The translations under genes were made by a program, and so were the position numbers. Under the pieces are notes generated by a model. The model was not told where the DNA came from, did no database searches, and worked only from the letters and a program-made list of their open reading frames with translations. 64,000 nucleotides of DNA from Sediminibacterium sp. (GTDB lineage: Bacteria > Bacteroidota > Bacteroidia > Chitinophagales > Chitinophagaceae). The stretch covers positions 104,501-168,500 of the forward strand of contig JANREK010000030.1 of assembly GCA_030726065.1 (NCBI GenBank), read 5' to 3'. Below are positions 10,056 to 19,108 of the stretch, one piece after another (within the stretch, counting starts at the first letter, position 1; each line of letters opens with the position of its first letter).

Positions 10056-11213
10056 ATGCAAACGGAGAATATACAAGTGATTATAAACTCGGAAACTGAT
10101 CATCAATTACAAAATATTGGGAACAAAATTATTCATAATGAACGTATTTCATTTGACGAAGGCGTTTATTTATTTGAAAAAGCATCACTACCCTATGTTG
10201 GCGCATTGGCCAATTGGAAAAGAGAATCTTTACACGGAGACAAAACCTATTTCAATAAAAATTTTCATATTGAACCGACCAATGTGTGCGTGTTCTCCTG
10301 CAAGTTTTGTTCTTACTCAAAATTATATGCGCATAAGGAAGAAGGCTGGGAATTAACCATTGATCAAATGATGTACATTGTAAAATCATACGATGGCAAA
10401 CCTGTTACTGAAGTTCATATTGTGGGTGGCGTACATCCTAAATTAACCTTGGAATTTTTCTTGGAATTAATGCGCACCATTAAGGCACATCGTCCTGAAT
10501 TACATATTAAAGCATTCACACCTGTTGAATTGGAATATATGTTCCGTAAAGCCAAAGTAACCACAGAAGAAGGCATGAAACTCGCACATGAAGCAGGATT
10601 AGATTCATTACCTGGTGGTGGTGCTGAAATTTTTCATCCTGATATCAGAACAGTTATTTGCGCTGATAAAGCAACGGCCGATGAGTGGTTGCATATTCAT
10701 AAAACAGCACATAATTTAGGGATGCATAGTAATGCTACTTTATTATATGGGCATATTGAAAAATACGAACACCGCATTGATCATATGGAACGCCTGCGTC
10801 AACTACAGGATGAAACCAAAGGGTTCAATACTTTTATTCCATTGAAATTTAGAAATAAGGACAACGATATGCATGATGTCCCAGAATCTACCTTAGCCAA
10901 TGATTTAAAAATGTATGCAATATCTCGTTTGTACTTGGAAAACTTCCCGCATGTTAAAGCCTATTGGCCTATGTTGGGTCGTGAAACTGCACAGCTTACT
11001 TTAAGCTATGGGGTGAATGATATTGATGGCACCATTGACGATACCACTAAAATATATTCAATGGCCGGTAGTGAGGAACAAACACCTGTAATGACCACAG
11101 AACAATTAGTGGGATTAATCAAGCAGGCCAAACGCCAACCCGTTGAAAGAGGTACTTTATACAATGTGATTCAAGACTATTCTAATTACGAATTCGCCGA
11201 AAACGAAATGTAA
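10056..11213 (+). CDS. mqnE: Aminofutalosine synthase MqnE (radical SAM)
   Basis: In the futalosine pathway to menaquinone, MqnE joins a chorismate-derived enolpyruvyl benzoate to S-adenosylmethionine, giving aminofutalosine. The radical-SAM cluster motif CxxxCxxC is CVFSCKFC (about residues 76-83), preceded by HIEPTNV. A GGVHPKL segment and a GGGAEIFHPDIR loop are typical of the MqnE/MqnC/CofH group. The 385-residue length and the EPTNVC form favour MqnE over MqnC, which usually reads NTTNVC with a different downstream loop. No other men/mqn gene is in the window. It sits one base before the serine hydrolase, so the two are co-transcribed. Confidence 0.85.
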   Translation: MQTENIQVIINSETDHQLQNIGNKIIHNERISFDEGVYLFEKASLPYVGALANWKRESLHGDKTYFNKNFHIEPTNVCVFSCKFCSYSKLYAHKEEGWELTIDQMMYIVKSYDGKPVTEVHIVGGVHPKLTLEFFLELMRTIKAHRPELHIKAFTPVELEYMFRKAKVTTEEGMKLAHEAGLDSLPGGGAEIFHPDIRTVICADKATADEWLHIHKTAHNLGMHSNATLLYGHIEKYEHRIDHMERLRQLQDETKGFNTFIPLKFRNKDNDMHDVPESTLANDLKMYAISRLYLENFPHVKAYWPMLGRETAQLTLSYGVNDIDGTIDDTTKIYSMAGSEEQTPVMTTEQLVGLIKQAKRQPVERGTLYNVIQDYSNYEFAENEM

Positions 11214-11214
11214 G

Positions 11215-12477
11215 ATGTTTAAAAAAGTATTTTATCTAAGCTTACTATTTTTCTTTTTTAATTGCGCAAATATGCAAGCGCAAAATATTAATGCCAATAG
11301 TGATTCTTTGTTGGTAGCATTAATGAAGCAAAACCCAAATTACTTTGCCTCCTTATTGGCGGATCCAGGTCAGTACCGCATTCAAATTTTATATACGGAA
11401 ATTAATAGAGATAAAAATAACGTACCTCATTTTAAAGAATATAGTTATCGCTTAAACGCGAATGAATATTTTTACCCAGCAAGTACCGTTAAATTTCCTT
11501 TATCAGTATTGGCCCTTGAAAAATTAAATAATTTAAAAGTTGCTGGACTGAATAAAGGAACCACTGCAATTTATGATAGTGTAACGGCCAGGCAGGAAAC
11601 AATCTATAATAATCCTTATGCAATTGATGGTCGCCAAACTATCGAACAAGCCATCAAAGAGGTTTTAGTAGTCAGTGATAATAATGCAGCAAATCGTTTA
11701 TATGAATTTTTAGGCCAGGAATATATTCACTCCCAATTAGCCAATAGAGGTTATCCCGAAGTATATATTAGAAATCGACTTGAACTTGGTCGCACCCCAC
11801 TAGAAAACAGACAAACTCAAACCGTTCAATTTTACGATGCCAATAATAAATTAATTTATACCCAACCAGCTCAAAATAACACGGGGAAACTACCCTACTA
11901 TAATGTATTAATCGGAAATGGCTATTTGAATAGTCAAGATTCATTGATCAATGCACCACTTAATTTTTCAGAAAAAAACAGAATTAGCTTAAGTGATTTA
12001 CACCACATTATGCAATCGGTCATCTTCCCAGATCAAATGCCCAAAAAGCAACAATTTAACTTATGCAGTGATGATCGTAAATTTTTATTGCAATGGATGC
12101 ATACCACACCAAAGGAATCATCTTATCCTACTTATGACAGCTCGGAGTATTACCCAGCTTATGCTAAATTTATCATGTTGGGTTCAGAAAGAGGCACTAT
12201 TCCTTCCAATATAAAAATATTTAGTAAAGCAGGTGACGCTTATGGATTTTTATTGGACAACACTTATATCATTGATACGGAAGCTAAAGTGGAATTCATG
12301 CTGAGTGCGGTTATCTATGTAAACGCAGACGGTATTTTGAATGACAATACTTATGATTACCGAACCATTGGGCTTCCATTTATGAAAAACCTAGGTAATA
12401 CCATTTACCAATATGAGCTTAGCCGAAAAACAGCATACAGACCAAATTTTGACAATATCATTGGCCCTTCAAAATAG
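11215..12477 (+). CDS. Class A beta-lactamase-like serine hydrolase, exported
   Basis: A penicillin-binding/beta-lactamase fold protein of 420 residues, longer than true class A beta-lactamases (about 290). The SxxK motif is Ser90-T-V-Lys93 (PASTVKFPL), the SDN motif is at residues 154-156 (VVSDNNAAN), and KAG near residue 340 replaces the KTG triad. The N-terminus is hydrophobic and ends in FFFNCAN, so it is a possible lipoprotein with Cys17; otherwise cleavage near AQN is likely. It overlaps the mqnE reading unit with a 1-base spacer, suggesting translational coupling although no shared function is known. Whether it hydrolyses beta-lactams or another ester/amide is not readable from the motifs. 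Confidence 0.8.
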   Translation: MFKKVFYLSLLFFFFNCANMQAQNINANSDSLLVALMKQNPNYFASLLADPGQYRIQILYTEINRDKNNVPHFKEYSYRLNANEYFYPASTVKFPLSVLALEKLNNLKVAGLNKGTTAIYDSVTARQETIYNNPYAIDGRQTIEQAIKEVLVVSDNNAANRLYEFLGQEYIHSQLANRGYPEVYIRNRLELGRTPLENRQTQTVQFYDANNKLIYTQPAQNNTGKLPYYNVLIGNGYLNSQDSLINAPLNFSEKNRISLSDLHHIMQSVIFPDQMPKKQQFNLCSDDRKFLLQWMHTTPKESSYPTYDSSEYYPAYAKFIMLGSERGTIPSNIKIFSKAGDAYGFLLDNTYIIDTEAKVEFMLSAVIYVNADGILNDNTYDYRTIGLPFMKNLGNTIYQYELSRKTAYRPNFDNIIGPSK

Positions 12478-12575
12478 ATATTAACACCCACTGAATAATT
12501 TAATTCAATTACAAGTCCAAAACTGACAATCGTTTGCGATTTATTTGCGAAATTTGTTAAATCAATTAATAAATT

Positions 12576-13766
12576 ATGATTTTATCCTCCTTATTAGACA
12601 GATTTAGTGAACCTGAAACTTTAAAAATGGCCAAATTAGGCCGTGAATTAAGAGCGCAAGGTATTGATGTCATTGACTTAAGCTTAGGCGAGCCTGACTT
12701 TGATACCCCACAACATATCAAGGATGCAGCTATTAAAGCAATCAATGATAACTGGAGTCACTATACCCCAGTCGCTGGTTTTGCTGATTTAAGAGAAGCA
12801 GTTTGTAGTAAATTAAAAAGAGACAATAACTTAGACTATAAGCCTGAAAATATTGTGACTTCCACTGGTGCTAAACAAAGTTTGGCAAATGCTATTTTAG
12901 CCTTGGTGGATGAAGGCGATGAAGTAATTATTCCAACTCCTTATTGGGTGACTTACTCTGAATTAGTTAAAATTGCCCGTGGTAAAGTGGTTGAAATCAG
13001 AAGCACCGTGGAAGATGGATTTAAAGTAAGTCCAACACAAATTGAAGCGGCTATAACGCCCAACACTAAGGTATTTATGTTTTCCTCTCCTTGTAACCCT
13101 TCAGGTGCTGTGTATAGCAAAGAAGAATTAGAGGCTTTGGCTAATATGTTTAAAAAATACCCAGGCATTACTATTTTATCTGACGAAATTTATGAATATA
13201 TCAACTTTGTAGGCAAGAATGAAAGTATTGCACAATTTGATTTTATCAAAGATCAGATAGTGGTGATTAATGGTTTAAGTAAAGGATTCGCCATGACCGG
13301 TTGGCGCTTAGGTTATACCGCATCAAATGTTGCGATTGCCAAAGGGATGGAAAAACTACAAGGTCAATTTACTTCAGGTACTTGTTCAATTACTCAAAAG
13401 GCGGCTGTGACTGCATTAGTAGGTGATTTAAAACCTTCTATCGAAATGACCGAAGAATTTACAAGAAGACGTGAAAAAACTTTGGCCCTAGTGAATAATA
13501 TTCCTGGTTTCAAATGTTTTGCGCCACAAGGAGCATTTTATGTTTTCCCTGATGTTAGCTACTATTATGGAAAGTCAGATGGTACACAAACCATTACAAA
13601 TGCCCCTGACTTTAGTATGTATTTGTTAAACACTGCAAATGTTTCCTCAGTAATGGGTGACGCTTTTGGAGAACCTAATTGTGTTCGCTTTTCATTTGCG
13701 AATAGCATGCCAAATATTGAAAAAGCATGGGCTAGAATTGCAGATGCATTAGCGAAATTGAAATAA
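12576..13766 (+). CDS. Pyridoxal-phosphate aminotransferase class I (aspartate aminotransferase type)
   Basis: A fold-type I PLP enzyme of 396 residues. The Schiff-base Lys236 sits in NGLSKGFAMTGWRLGY. The co-substrate Asn is in SSPCNPSGAVYSKEEL, the PLP-phosphate region includes STGAKQSL, and the C-terminal substrate-carboxylate Arg is in NCVRFSF. The pattern is that of subgroup I-gamma aspartate aminotransferases (B. subtilis AspB), which move amino groups between aspartate and 2-oxoglutarate; related prephenate or other amino-acid specificity cannot be excluded. It is monocistronic with a strong terminator just after the stop. Confidence 0.88.
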   Translation: MILSSLLDRFSEPETLKMAKLGRELRAQGIDVIDLSLGEPDFDTPQHIKDAAIKAINDNWSHYTPVAGFADLREAVCSKLKRDNNLDYKPENIVTSTGAKQSLANAILALVDEGDEVIIPTPYWVTYSELVKIARGKVVEIRSTVEDGFKVSPTQIEAAITPNTKVFMFSSPCNPSGAVYSKEELEALANMFKKYPGITILSDEIYEYINFVGKNESIAQFDFIKDQIVVINGLSKGFAMTGWRLGYTASNVAIAKGMEKLQGQFTSGTCSITQKAAVTALVGDLKPSIEMTEEFTRRREKTLALVNNIPGFKCFAPQGAFYVFPDVSYYYGKSDGTQTITNAPDFSMYLLNTANVSSVMGDAFGEPNCVRFSFANSMPNIEKAWARIADALAKLK

Positions 13767-13818
13767 GCACAAATATTAGTACTTGATAAGTACGATTCAT
13801 TTTAAATATATTAATTTT

Positions 13819-13850
13819 AGAAGCGTTAACCAACTAACGCTTCTTTTTTT
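13819..13850 (+). terminator. Intrinsic terminator of the aminotransferase gene
   Basis: A perfect 10 bp stem AGAAGCGTTA / TAACGCTTCT with a 6 nt loop, followed by a run of T. Its position shows that the next gene must start downstream of 13850. Confidence 0.92.
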
Positions 13851-13875
13851 GCCAAGTGAAATAGAGATTAGAAAT

Positions 13876-14832
13876 ATGAGTATAGAGAAATACGATATGT
13901 TCAAAAATCGATTGCTGAAAAATTACAAGCATCGATACAAACAAGCCAAGCGACAAAATATCACTTGTTGGCATTTGTATGACCATGACTTGCCCGAATT
14001 TCCTATCTGTATTGAATTATACGAGGACTACATTTATATTTCCGAATACAATCGCCGTCATGGCATGAGCGACGAAGATCATGATGCTTGGCTGATTGGT
14101 TGTAAAGATATCATTTCAGAAATGACGCAAGTCCCCTTGGAAAAAATGTATCTACGAGTTCGCAAAAGAATGTCACACCGGGAAGGGCAATATGAAAAGG
14201 AAGAAGCAGTCGTCGCTTCCAAAATTATAACAGTGCAGGAAGAAGGTTTAAAATTTATAGTAAATCTTACTGATTATTTAGATACTGGTCTTTTCTTGGA
14301 TCACCGTATTACCAGGAAAATGTTTAGTGAAATAAGTAAGGATAAAAATGTGTTAAACTTATTTAGTTACACAAGCTCATTTTCGGTGTATGCTGCAAAT
14401 GCAGGCGCAGCATCAGTCACCTCGGTTGATTTATCCAAAACATATCTAAATTGGAGTGAAGATAATTTTGCACTGAATCAATTAAAGAATAATAATAATT
14501 ATCATTTTGTACATGCGGATATCAAGCAATATTTGAAAACCTTACCAGCGAACTATTTTGACTTAGTCCTTATGGATCCGCCTACTTTTAGTAATAGTAA
14601 AAGGATGAAAGATATATTAGATATCCAAAGAGACCATGTTATTTTAATTAACGATGTACTTAAAGCGATGAAACCAGGGGGTATATTATTTTTTAGTACC
14701 AACTATACCCAATTCATTATTGACACTGAAAATATAAAAAGTAAATTAATCAAAGATATTACCAAGGCCACTACCCCATTTGATTTTGAAGGCCGACTAA
14801 AAAGGTGGTGTTATAAAATTGAGAAAGAATAA
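13876..14832 (+). CDS. rlmK: Stand-alone RlmK-type 23S rRNA methyltransferase
   Basis: A SAM-dependent Rossmann methyltransferase of 318 residues, similar over its whole length to the C-terminal (RlmK) half of E. coli RlmKL, which makes m7G2069 in 23S rRNA. The N-terminal MFKNRLLKNYKHRYKQAKR matches the start of that half. Next come a PUA-like strand region, GLFLDHRITR, the SAM loop NLFSYTSSFSVYAANAGA, and the catalytic motif LMDPPTFSNSKRM. The in-frame TTG at 13783 would place the aminotransferase terminator inside the gene, so ATG 13876 (or 13897) is the credible start. The RlmL (m2G2445) half is absent here. It is convergent with coaE. Confidence 0.75.
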   Translation: MSIEKYDMFKNRLLKNYKHRYKQAKRQNITCWHLYDHDLPEFPICIELYEDYIYISEYNRRHGMSDEDHDAWLIGCKDIISEMTQVPLEKMYLRVRKRMSHREGQYEKEEAVVASKIITVQEEGLKFIVNLTDYLDTGLFLDHRITRKMFSEISKDKNVLNLFSYTSSFSVYAANAGAASVTSVDLSKTYLNWSEDNFALNQLKNNNNYHFVHADIKQYLKTLPANYFDLVLMDPPTFSNSKRMKDILDIQRDHVILINDVLKAMKPGGILFFSTNYTQFIIDTENIKSKLIKDITKATTPFDFEGRLKRWCYKIEKE

Positions 14833-14846
14833 TTTTTATTGGGTAA

Positions 14847-15446
14847 TTATTTACCGCTACCCAGCTTCGCTAAAATTATTTCATGCATCTTCAATACCTG
14901 TGGTATAATTAATTGGACATTATCATTCACGATAACTCCATCACACAAACGCATTTTAATAGTATCACTTATTTGATTGCGCATTCTTTTCTCTACTTCC
15001 TCCAGTGTACATTGTTCACGCGCCATGACCCTTTGTTTGCGTATAGCTAAAGGTGCCGTAACACCTATAACATAATCCAAGCCTTCCACTGCATTGGACT
15101 CAAACAATAATGCCGCTTCCTTGATGACATAAGGCGCTGTTTGCACCTTCGCCCAATCCCAAGCTGCTTGAATGGTTATTGGATGCACAATGACATTTAA
15201 TAATTCTAATTGATAAGGATCTGAAAAAACAACGGATGCTAAATAGGATTTATCTAATATTCCATCTTCGTAAACTTTATCTCCAAATTGCTTTATTAAT
15301 TGCGCTTTAATTTCGGGACTATTTTGCATTAATTCCTTAGCTGCATTATCCGCATTAAATACAGGAATACCCATGGCAGCAAAAACATCGGCGACCGTTG
15401 TTTTGCCAGCACCTATCCCCCCCGTAAGTCCGATCATAATGGGCAT
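14847..15446 (-). CDS. coaE: Dephospho-CoA kinase CoaE
   Basis: The last step of coenzyme A synthesis: phosphorylation of the ribose 3'-OH of dephospho-CoA with ATP. The P-loop is GLTGGIGAGKTT at the extreme N-terminus. Further family segments are NADNAAKELM, HPI and EAALLFESN, with an Arg-rich lid RMRNQISD. It has 199 residues, the normal size. Two starts are possible: Met1 at 15446 or Met4 at 15437. The first lies directly against the terminator hairpin that ends the upstream yajC unit. It is the last gene of the nusB-yajC-coaE run on the minus strand. Confidence 0.93.
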   Translation of the reverse strand: MPIMIGLTGGIGAGKTTVADVFAAMGIPVFNADNAAKELMQNSPEIKAQLIKQFGDKVYEDGILDKSYLASVVFSDPYQLELLNVIVHPITIQAAWDWAKVQTAPYVIKEAALLFESNAVEGLDYVIGVTAPLAIRKQRVMAREQCTLEEVEKRMRNQISDTIKMRLCDGVIVNDNVQLIIPQVLKMHEIILAKLGSGK

Positions 15447-15481
15447 AAAAAATCCGAAATTAGTTACCCCAATTTCGGATT
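15447..15481 (-). terminator. Intrinsic terminator/attenuator between yajC and coaE
   Basis: A perfect 11 bp stem AATCCGAAATT / AATTTCGGATT (arms 15451-15461 and 15471-15481). On the minus strand it is followed by TTTTTT, which directly abuts the first possible ATG of coaE. Confidence 0.85.
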
Positions 15482-15504
15482 GAATTTTTACTTTAACAAA
15501 TGTT

Positions 15505-15810
15505 TTATTTGCTTTGCGCCTGAGACCACTCTAAACTGATAGATGATCTTTCAATTTTCAAATAAGAACCAGGGCTTACTTCTAATTGTATGGTATTATC
15601 TTCATTCACTTTATTGATTACACCATGGATTCCAGCAATGGTAACCACCTTGTCTCCTTTTTGCATAGTGTCAATAAACTTTTTTTGCTCTTTTGCTTTT
15701 TTAGCTTGTGGACGAATCATGAAAAACCAAAAAACTAAAATAATTCCACCCAACATTACTAATTGGAAAGTTCCGCCACCTTGTGGTGCTTGTAACAAAA
15801 TTTGTGTCAT
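15505..15810 (-). CDS. yajC: Preprotein translocase subunit YajC
   Basis: A single-span inner-membrane protein that associates with SecDF and SecYEG. It has 101 residues: one transmembrane helix (about residues 17-33, MLGGIILVFWFFMIRPQ) with the family motif FFMIRPQAKKAKEQKKF, then a cytosolic small beta domain containing GDKVVTIAGIHGVI. It lies between nusB and coaE on the minus strand; secDF lies about 5 kb away rather than adjacent. A promoter candidate lies upstream and a terminator downstream. Confidence 0.95.
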   Translation of the reverse strand: MTQILLQAPQGGGTFQLVMLGGIILVFWFFMIRPQAKKAKEQKKFIDTMQKGDKVVTIAGIHGVINKVNEDNTIQLEVSPGSYLKIERSSISLEWSQAQSK

Positions 15811-15855
15811 GTTTTTATTTTTAAAATTTTAAATATTAATTTTTTCTGTTATTTA

Positions 15856-15884
15856 CAAATATATGGGCAAACTGCGTAATTCAA
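15856..15884 (-). promoter_or_regulatory. Promoter for yajC
   Basis: On the minus strand: TTG (15884-15882), an 18 bp spacer, then TATATTTG (15863-15856), matching the Bacteroidota pattern TTG-N(17-23)-TAnnTTTG. The predicted leader is about 40 nt. Confidence 0.55.
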
Positions 15885-15906
15885 CTTACTGTTTGCAAAT
15901 TAAATG

Positions 15907-16821
15907 TTATTTATTTTTATGGCTGATTTTTTGAATTTTCCCAGACGCAACCATTTCCTTGTGAATATTATCCAAAATACCATTTACAAAATGGCCACTT
16001 TGTTCGGTACTGTATTCCTTGCCTAAATCAATATATTCATTGATGGTCACTTTTGTTGGAATAGTATCAAAATACAAAAGCTCACAAACGCCCAAACGTA
16101 ACAATATCATATCTATCATGGCAATCCTTTCCGGATCCCAATTATTCAATTTTGGCTTAATAATATCTTCCGTAATTATTTTTTTATCAATCGCTGTTTT
16201 TAATAAATCTGTTGCGAATTTATTTTTTTCATCGCCTACCAAATCCAAAAAGTCAACCCCATTTGGCTTTTGTAAATAATTCATGATAAATCCAATCATC
16301 ACATCTCCCTCGTCCTCCCAATTAGTAAAATGTTCTGCAATGTATTCAAGTGTATTTTCTGATTCAATAATGAGGTTACCAAAAATAAATTTCAAAATAT
16401 CTTTATCCTTCGCTTTATCTCTGCTTTGCTCATTGATATAACTTAAATAAGTGGGCGTTTCAGACAATGATCTGAATATAGATTTCACAATATCGTCCTG
16501 GATCCACTGCTGTGGTTTTACTATTTCCATGGCTTTTTTAAAGCTATCTGACTCCATGGTTTGCCAAACAATACTATTTCCCGCCAATTTGGTATTGACT
16601 GTTAAATCGGATGCGTTGGGTAAATTTTTGGAAGCCCTTTGACCCGCTTCCACTTCGGCGTATAATGTCACTTGGTGCAATAAATGAACTAAAAAAACAA
16701 ACAAATTTCTTGTTTTATCAAATTCCTTTTGGAGTAAGCCAGCTTGTGTACCTTGCGTCTCGGTTTCAACCATATACAACACTTGCATTACCTTAATCCT
16801 AATATTTCGTCGGTTCATCAT
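15907..16821 (-). CDS. nusB: Transcription antitermination protein NusB (long Bacteroidota form)
   Basis: An all-helical RNA-binding factor that joins NusE/S10 on boxA RNA to antiterminate rRNA operons. The N-terminal signature MMNRRNIRIKVMQVLYMVE is typical. The C-terminal NusB domain contains ERIAMIDMILLRLGVCELLYF and TKVTINEYIDLGKEYSTEQSGHFVNGILD. At 304 residues it is about twice the E. coli length, because of an insertion of about 130 residues between the first helix and the core, as is common in this phylum. It leads the nusB-yajC-coaE series, divergent from groES. Confidence 0.93.
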   Translation of the reverse strand: MMNRRNIRIKVMQVLYMVETETQGTQAGLLQKEFDKTRNLFVFLVHLLHQVTLYAEVEAGQRASKNLPNASDLTVNTKLAGNSIVWQTMESDSFKKAMEIVKPQQWIQDDIVKSIFRSLSETPTYLSYINEQSRDKAKDKDILKFIFGNLIIESENTLEYIAEHFTNWEDEGDVMIGFIMNYLQKPNGVDFLDLVGDEKNKFATDLLKTAIDKKIITEDIIKPKLNNWDPERIAMIDMILLRLGVCELLYFDTIPTKVTINEYIDLGKEYSTEQSGHFVNGILDNIHKEMVASGKIQKISHKNK

Positions 16822-16843
16822 ATTTATAAGAGCTAAATAGCTG

Positions 16844-16851
16844 CAAAGCTA
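16844..16851 (-). promoter_or_regulatory. -7 promoter element for nusB
   Basis: TAGCTTTG on the minus strand, 22 bp from the nusB ATG. The -33 half is not convincing. Confidence 0.4.
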
Positions 16852-16988
16852 TCTAAATATTTTATAAAAACTGACATTTTTTACCTTTATCATGCGCCTA
16901 AGATGCATTTTTAGGCATAGATTTGCTTCCCCAAGCCCTTAATTATCAATAAACTGAAAATTTGACCTATCCTATATGAAAAAAGGTC

Positions 16989-17020
16989 ATTGGCACGGTT
17001 ATCGATTATTATTGTGCAAT
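16989..17020 (+). promoter_or_regulatory. Inverted repeat / possible sigma-54-like -24 element upstream of groES
   Basis: The segment holds ATTGGCAC (16989-16996) and GTGCAAT (17014-17020), an imperfect inverted repeat. The left arm contains TGGCACG, the form of a sigma-54 -24 box, but the -12 position (TCGAT, 17002-17006) matches TTGCA poorly. It is 33-64 bp before the groES ATG. No CIRCE (HrcA) operator is visible in this gap. Confidence 0.3.
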
Positions 17021-17052
17021 AACATTATTAAACAACCAAAAAACGATTAAAT

Positions 17053-17346
17053 ATGGCTAAGACTACGGCTAAAAAATTAAACATTACGCCTTTGCATGAC
17101 AGAGTCATTGTAATGCCTGCTGCTGCAGAAGAAAAATCAGCTGGTGGAATCATCATCCCTGATACAGCAAAAGAAAAACCACAACGCGGTGTTGTTCTAG
17201 CTGCTGGAACTGGTAAAAAAGACGAACCAGTGACTGTTAAAGTTGGTGACAATGTTTTGTATGGCAAATATGCTGGAACTGAAATCCAAATTGAAGGTCA
17301 AGATTTATTAATTATGCGCGAAAGCGATATTTTGGCGATTGTATAA
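17053..17346 (+). CDS. groES: Co-chaperonin GroES
   Basis: The 10 kDa heptameric lid of the GroEL folding chamber. It has 97 residues, with [25 protein letters not shown] (mobile loop around [10 protein letters not shown]), the conserved [16 protein letters not shown], and the C-terminal RESDILAIV. Nineteen bases separate it from groEL, so they form one operon. The N-terminus carries a short extra [10 protein letters not shown] extension common in Bacteroidota. Confidence 0.98.
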   Translation: MAKTTAKKLNITPLHDRVIVMPAAAEEKSAGGIIIPDTAKEKPQRGVVLAAGTGKKDEPVTVKVGDNVLYGKYAGTEIQIEGQDLLIMRESDILAIV

Positions 17347-17365
17347 CTTTAAAAATTAACTGTAT

Positions 17366-19006
17366 ATGTCTAAAATGATTTTTTTCGACTTAGAAGCGAG
17401 AAATAAAATGAAAAAAGGTGTTGACACTTTAGCCAACGCTGTAAAAGTAACCTTAGGGCCAAAAGGTCGTAACGTAGTAATTGAAAAAAAATTCGGTTCT
17501 CCCTCAATCACTAAGGATGGTGTTACTGTAGCAAAAGAAATTGACCTAGAAGATCCAATCGAAAATATAGGTGCTCAAATGGTGAAAGAAGTTGCATCAA
17601 AAACTGCTGATTTAGCTGGTGATGGTACTACTACTGCAACTGTTTTAGCGCAAGCAATTATTGGGGAAGGTTTAAGAAACGTTACTGCTGGCGCAAATCC
17701 AATGGATTTAAAGCGTGGTATTGACAAGGCTGTTGAAAAAGTGGTTGCTAGCTTAAAAGCACAATCACAAACAGTTGGAAATGATACTAAAAAAATTGAG
17801 CAAGTTGCTTCTATCTCTGCAAACAATGACAATGAAATTGGCAAGTTAATTGCAATGGCAATGGCAAAAGTGGGTAAAGAAGGTGTAATCACTGTTGAAG
17901 AAGCAAAAGGTACTGATACAACTGTTGATGTTGTAGAAGGTATGCAATTTGATCGTGGATATGTTTCTCCTTACTTCGTTACCAATAGCGAAAAGATGGA
18001 AGCTGAAATGCAAAATCCATACATCTTAATTTATGATAAGAAAATTTCAGCAATGAAAGACATCTTGCATATTTTAGAGAAAGTAGCACAAACAAATCGT
18101 CCATTAGTAATCATTGCAGAAGATTTAGAAGGTGAAGCAATGGCAACATTGGTGGTTAACAAATTAAGAGGTACCATTAAAGTAGCTGCTGTTAAAGCAC
18201 CTGGTTTTGGTGATCGCAGAAAAGAAATGTTAACTGATATTGCGATCCTAACTGCTGGAACAGTAATTAGTGAAGAGCAAGGATTTAAATTAGATAATGC
18301 TGACTTGACTTATTTAGGTCAAGCTACTTCTATCACTATCGACAAAGACAATACTATTATTGTTGGTGGTAAAGGTAAAAAAGCAGACATCACTGCACGT
18401 GTAAATCAAATCAAATCTCAAATTGAAAATACAACTTCAGACTACGATCGCGAAAAGTTACAAGAGCGTTTAGCGAAATTAAGTGGTGGTGTCGCTGTAT
18501 TATATGTGGGTGCTGCTACTGAAACAGAAATGAAAGAAAAGAAAGATCGTGTTGACGATGCTTTACACGCAACGCGTGCTGCTGTTGAAGAAGGTATTGT
18601 ACCAGGTGGCGGTGTTGCATATATTCGTGCGGTTGCTAGCTTAGATAAATTAAAAGGCGCTAATGATGACGAAACAACTGGTATTCAAATTGTACGTCGT
18701 GCAATTGAAGAACCCCTTCGTCAAATTGTTAAGAATAGTGGTATCGAAGGATCTATTGTTGTTCAAAGAATCAAAGAAGGTAAAGACGACTTTGGTTTCA
18801 ATGCAAGAACAGAAGTTTTTGAAAATTTATTCAAAGCTGGTGTTATCGATCCAACTAAAGTAACAAGAGTTGCTTTGGAAAATGCAGCATCAATTGCATC
18901 TATGTTGTTAACAACAGAATGTGTAATTGCTGACAAACCTGCACCTGCTGCAGCTCCTGCTGGTGGTCATAGTCATCCTGATATGGGTGGTATGGGCGGA
19001 TACTAA
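17366..19006 (+). CDS. groEL: Chaperonin GroEL
   Basis: The 60 kDa double-ring ATP-dependent folding machine. It has 546 residues. ATP-binding segments [10 protein letters not shown] and [11 protein letters not shown] are present, with the catalytic Asp in the GDGTT loop, plus [12 protein letters not shown] and the apical substrate-binding domain in the middle. The C-terminus ends in a short GGM-type tail (DMGGMGGY) with two extra His. It is the second gene of groES-groEL, followed by a strong terminator. Confidence 0.98.
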   Translation: MSKMIFFDLEARNKMKKGVDTLANAVKVTLGPKGRNVVIEKKFGSPSITKDGVTVAKEIDLEDPIENIGAQMVKEVASKTADLAGDGTTTATVLAQAIIGEGLRNVTAGANPMDLKRGIDKAVEKVVASLKAQSQTVGNDTKKIEQVASISANNDNEIGKLIAMAMAKVGKEGVITVEEAKGTDTTVDVVEGMQFDRGYVSPYFVTNSEKMEAEMQNPYILIYDKKISAMKDILHILEKVAQTNRPLVIIAEDLEGEAMATLVVNKLRGTIKVAAVKAPGFGDRRKEMLTDIAILTAGTVISEEQGFKLDNADLTYLGQATSITIDKDNTIIVGGKGKKADITARVNQIKSQIENTTSDYDREKLQERLAKLSGGVAVLYVGAATETEMKEKKDRVDDALHATRAAVEEGIVPGGGVAYIRAVASLDKLKGANDDETTGIQIVRRAIEEPLRQIVKNSGIEGSIVVQRIKEGKDDFGFNARTEVFENLFKAGVIDPTKVTRVALENAASIASMLLTTECVIADKPAPAAAPAGGHSHPDMGGMGGY

Positions 19007-19027
19007 TACTTTACAACCTAAGTATTT

Positions 19028-19064
19028 AAAAAAAGCTTCCTCGATTTATCGGGGAAGCTTTTTT
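19028..19064 (+). terminator. Intrinsic terminator of groES-groEL
   Basis: A long stem (AAAAAAGCTTCC paired with GGAAGCTTTTTT, continued inwards by TCGA/TCGG with one G-U pair), closed by a short loop and ending in a T run. Sequence symmetry also suits the convergent gene. Confidence 0.92.
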
Positions 19065-19108
19065 ATTACCAAAAACTTTCAGTTAAAGAATTGTAATTAT
19101 TATCGGTC

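Noticed and set aside
16822..17052. CIRCE operator for groESL
   Set aside because: No TTAGCACTC/GAGTGCTAA pair is present on either strand in this gap.
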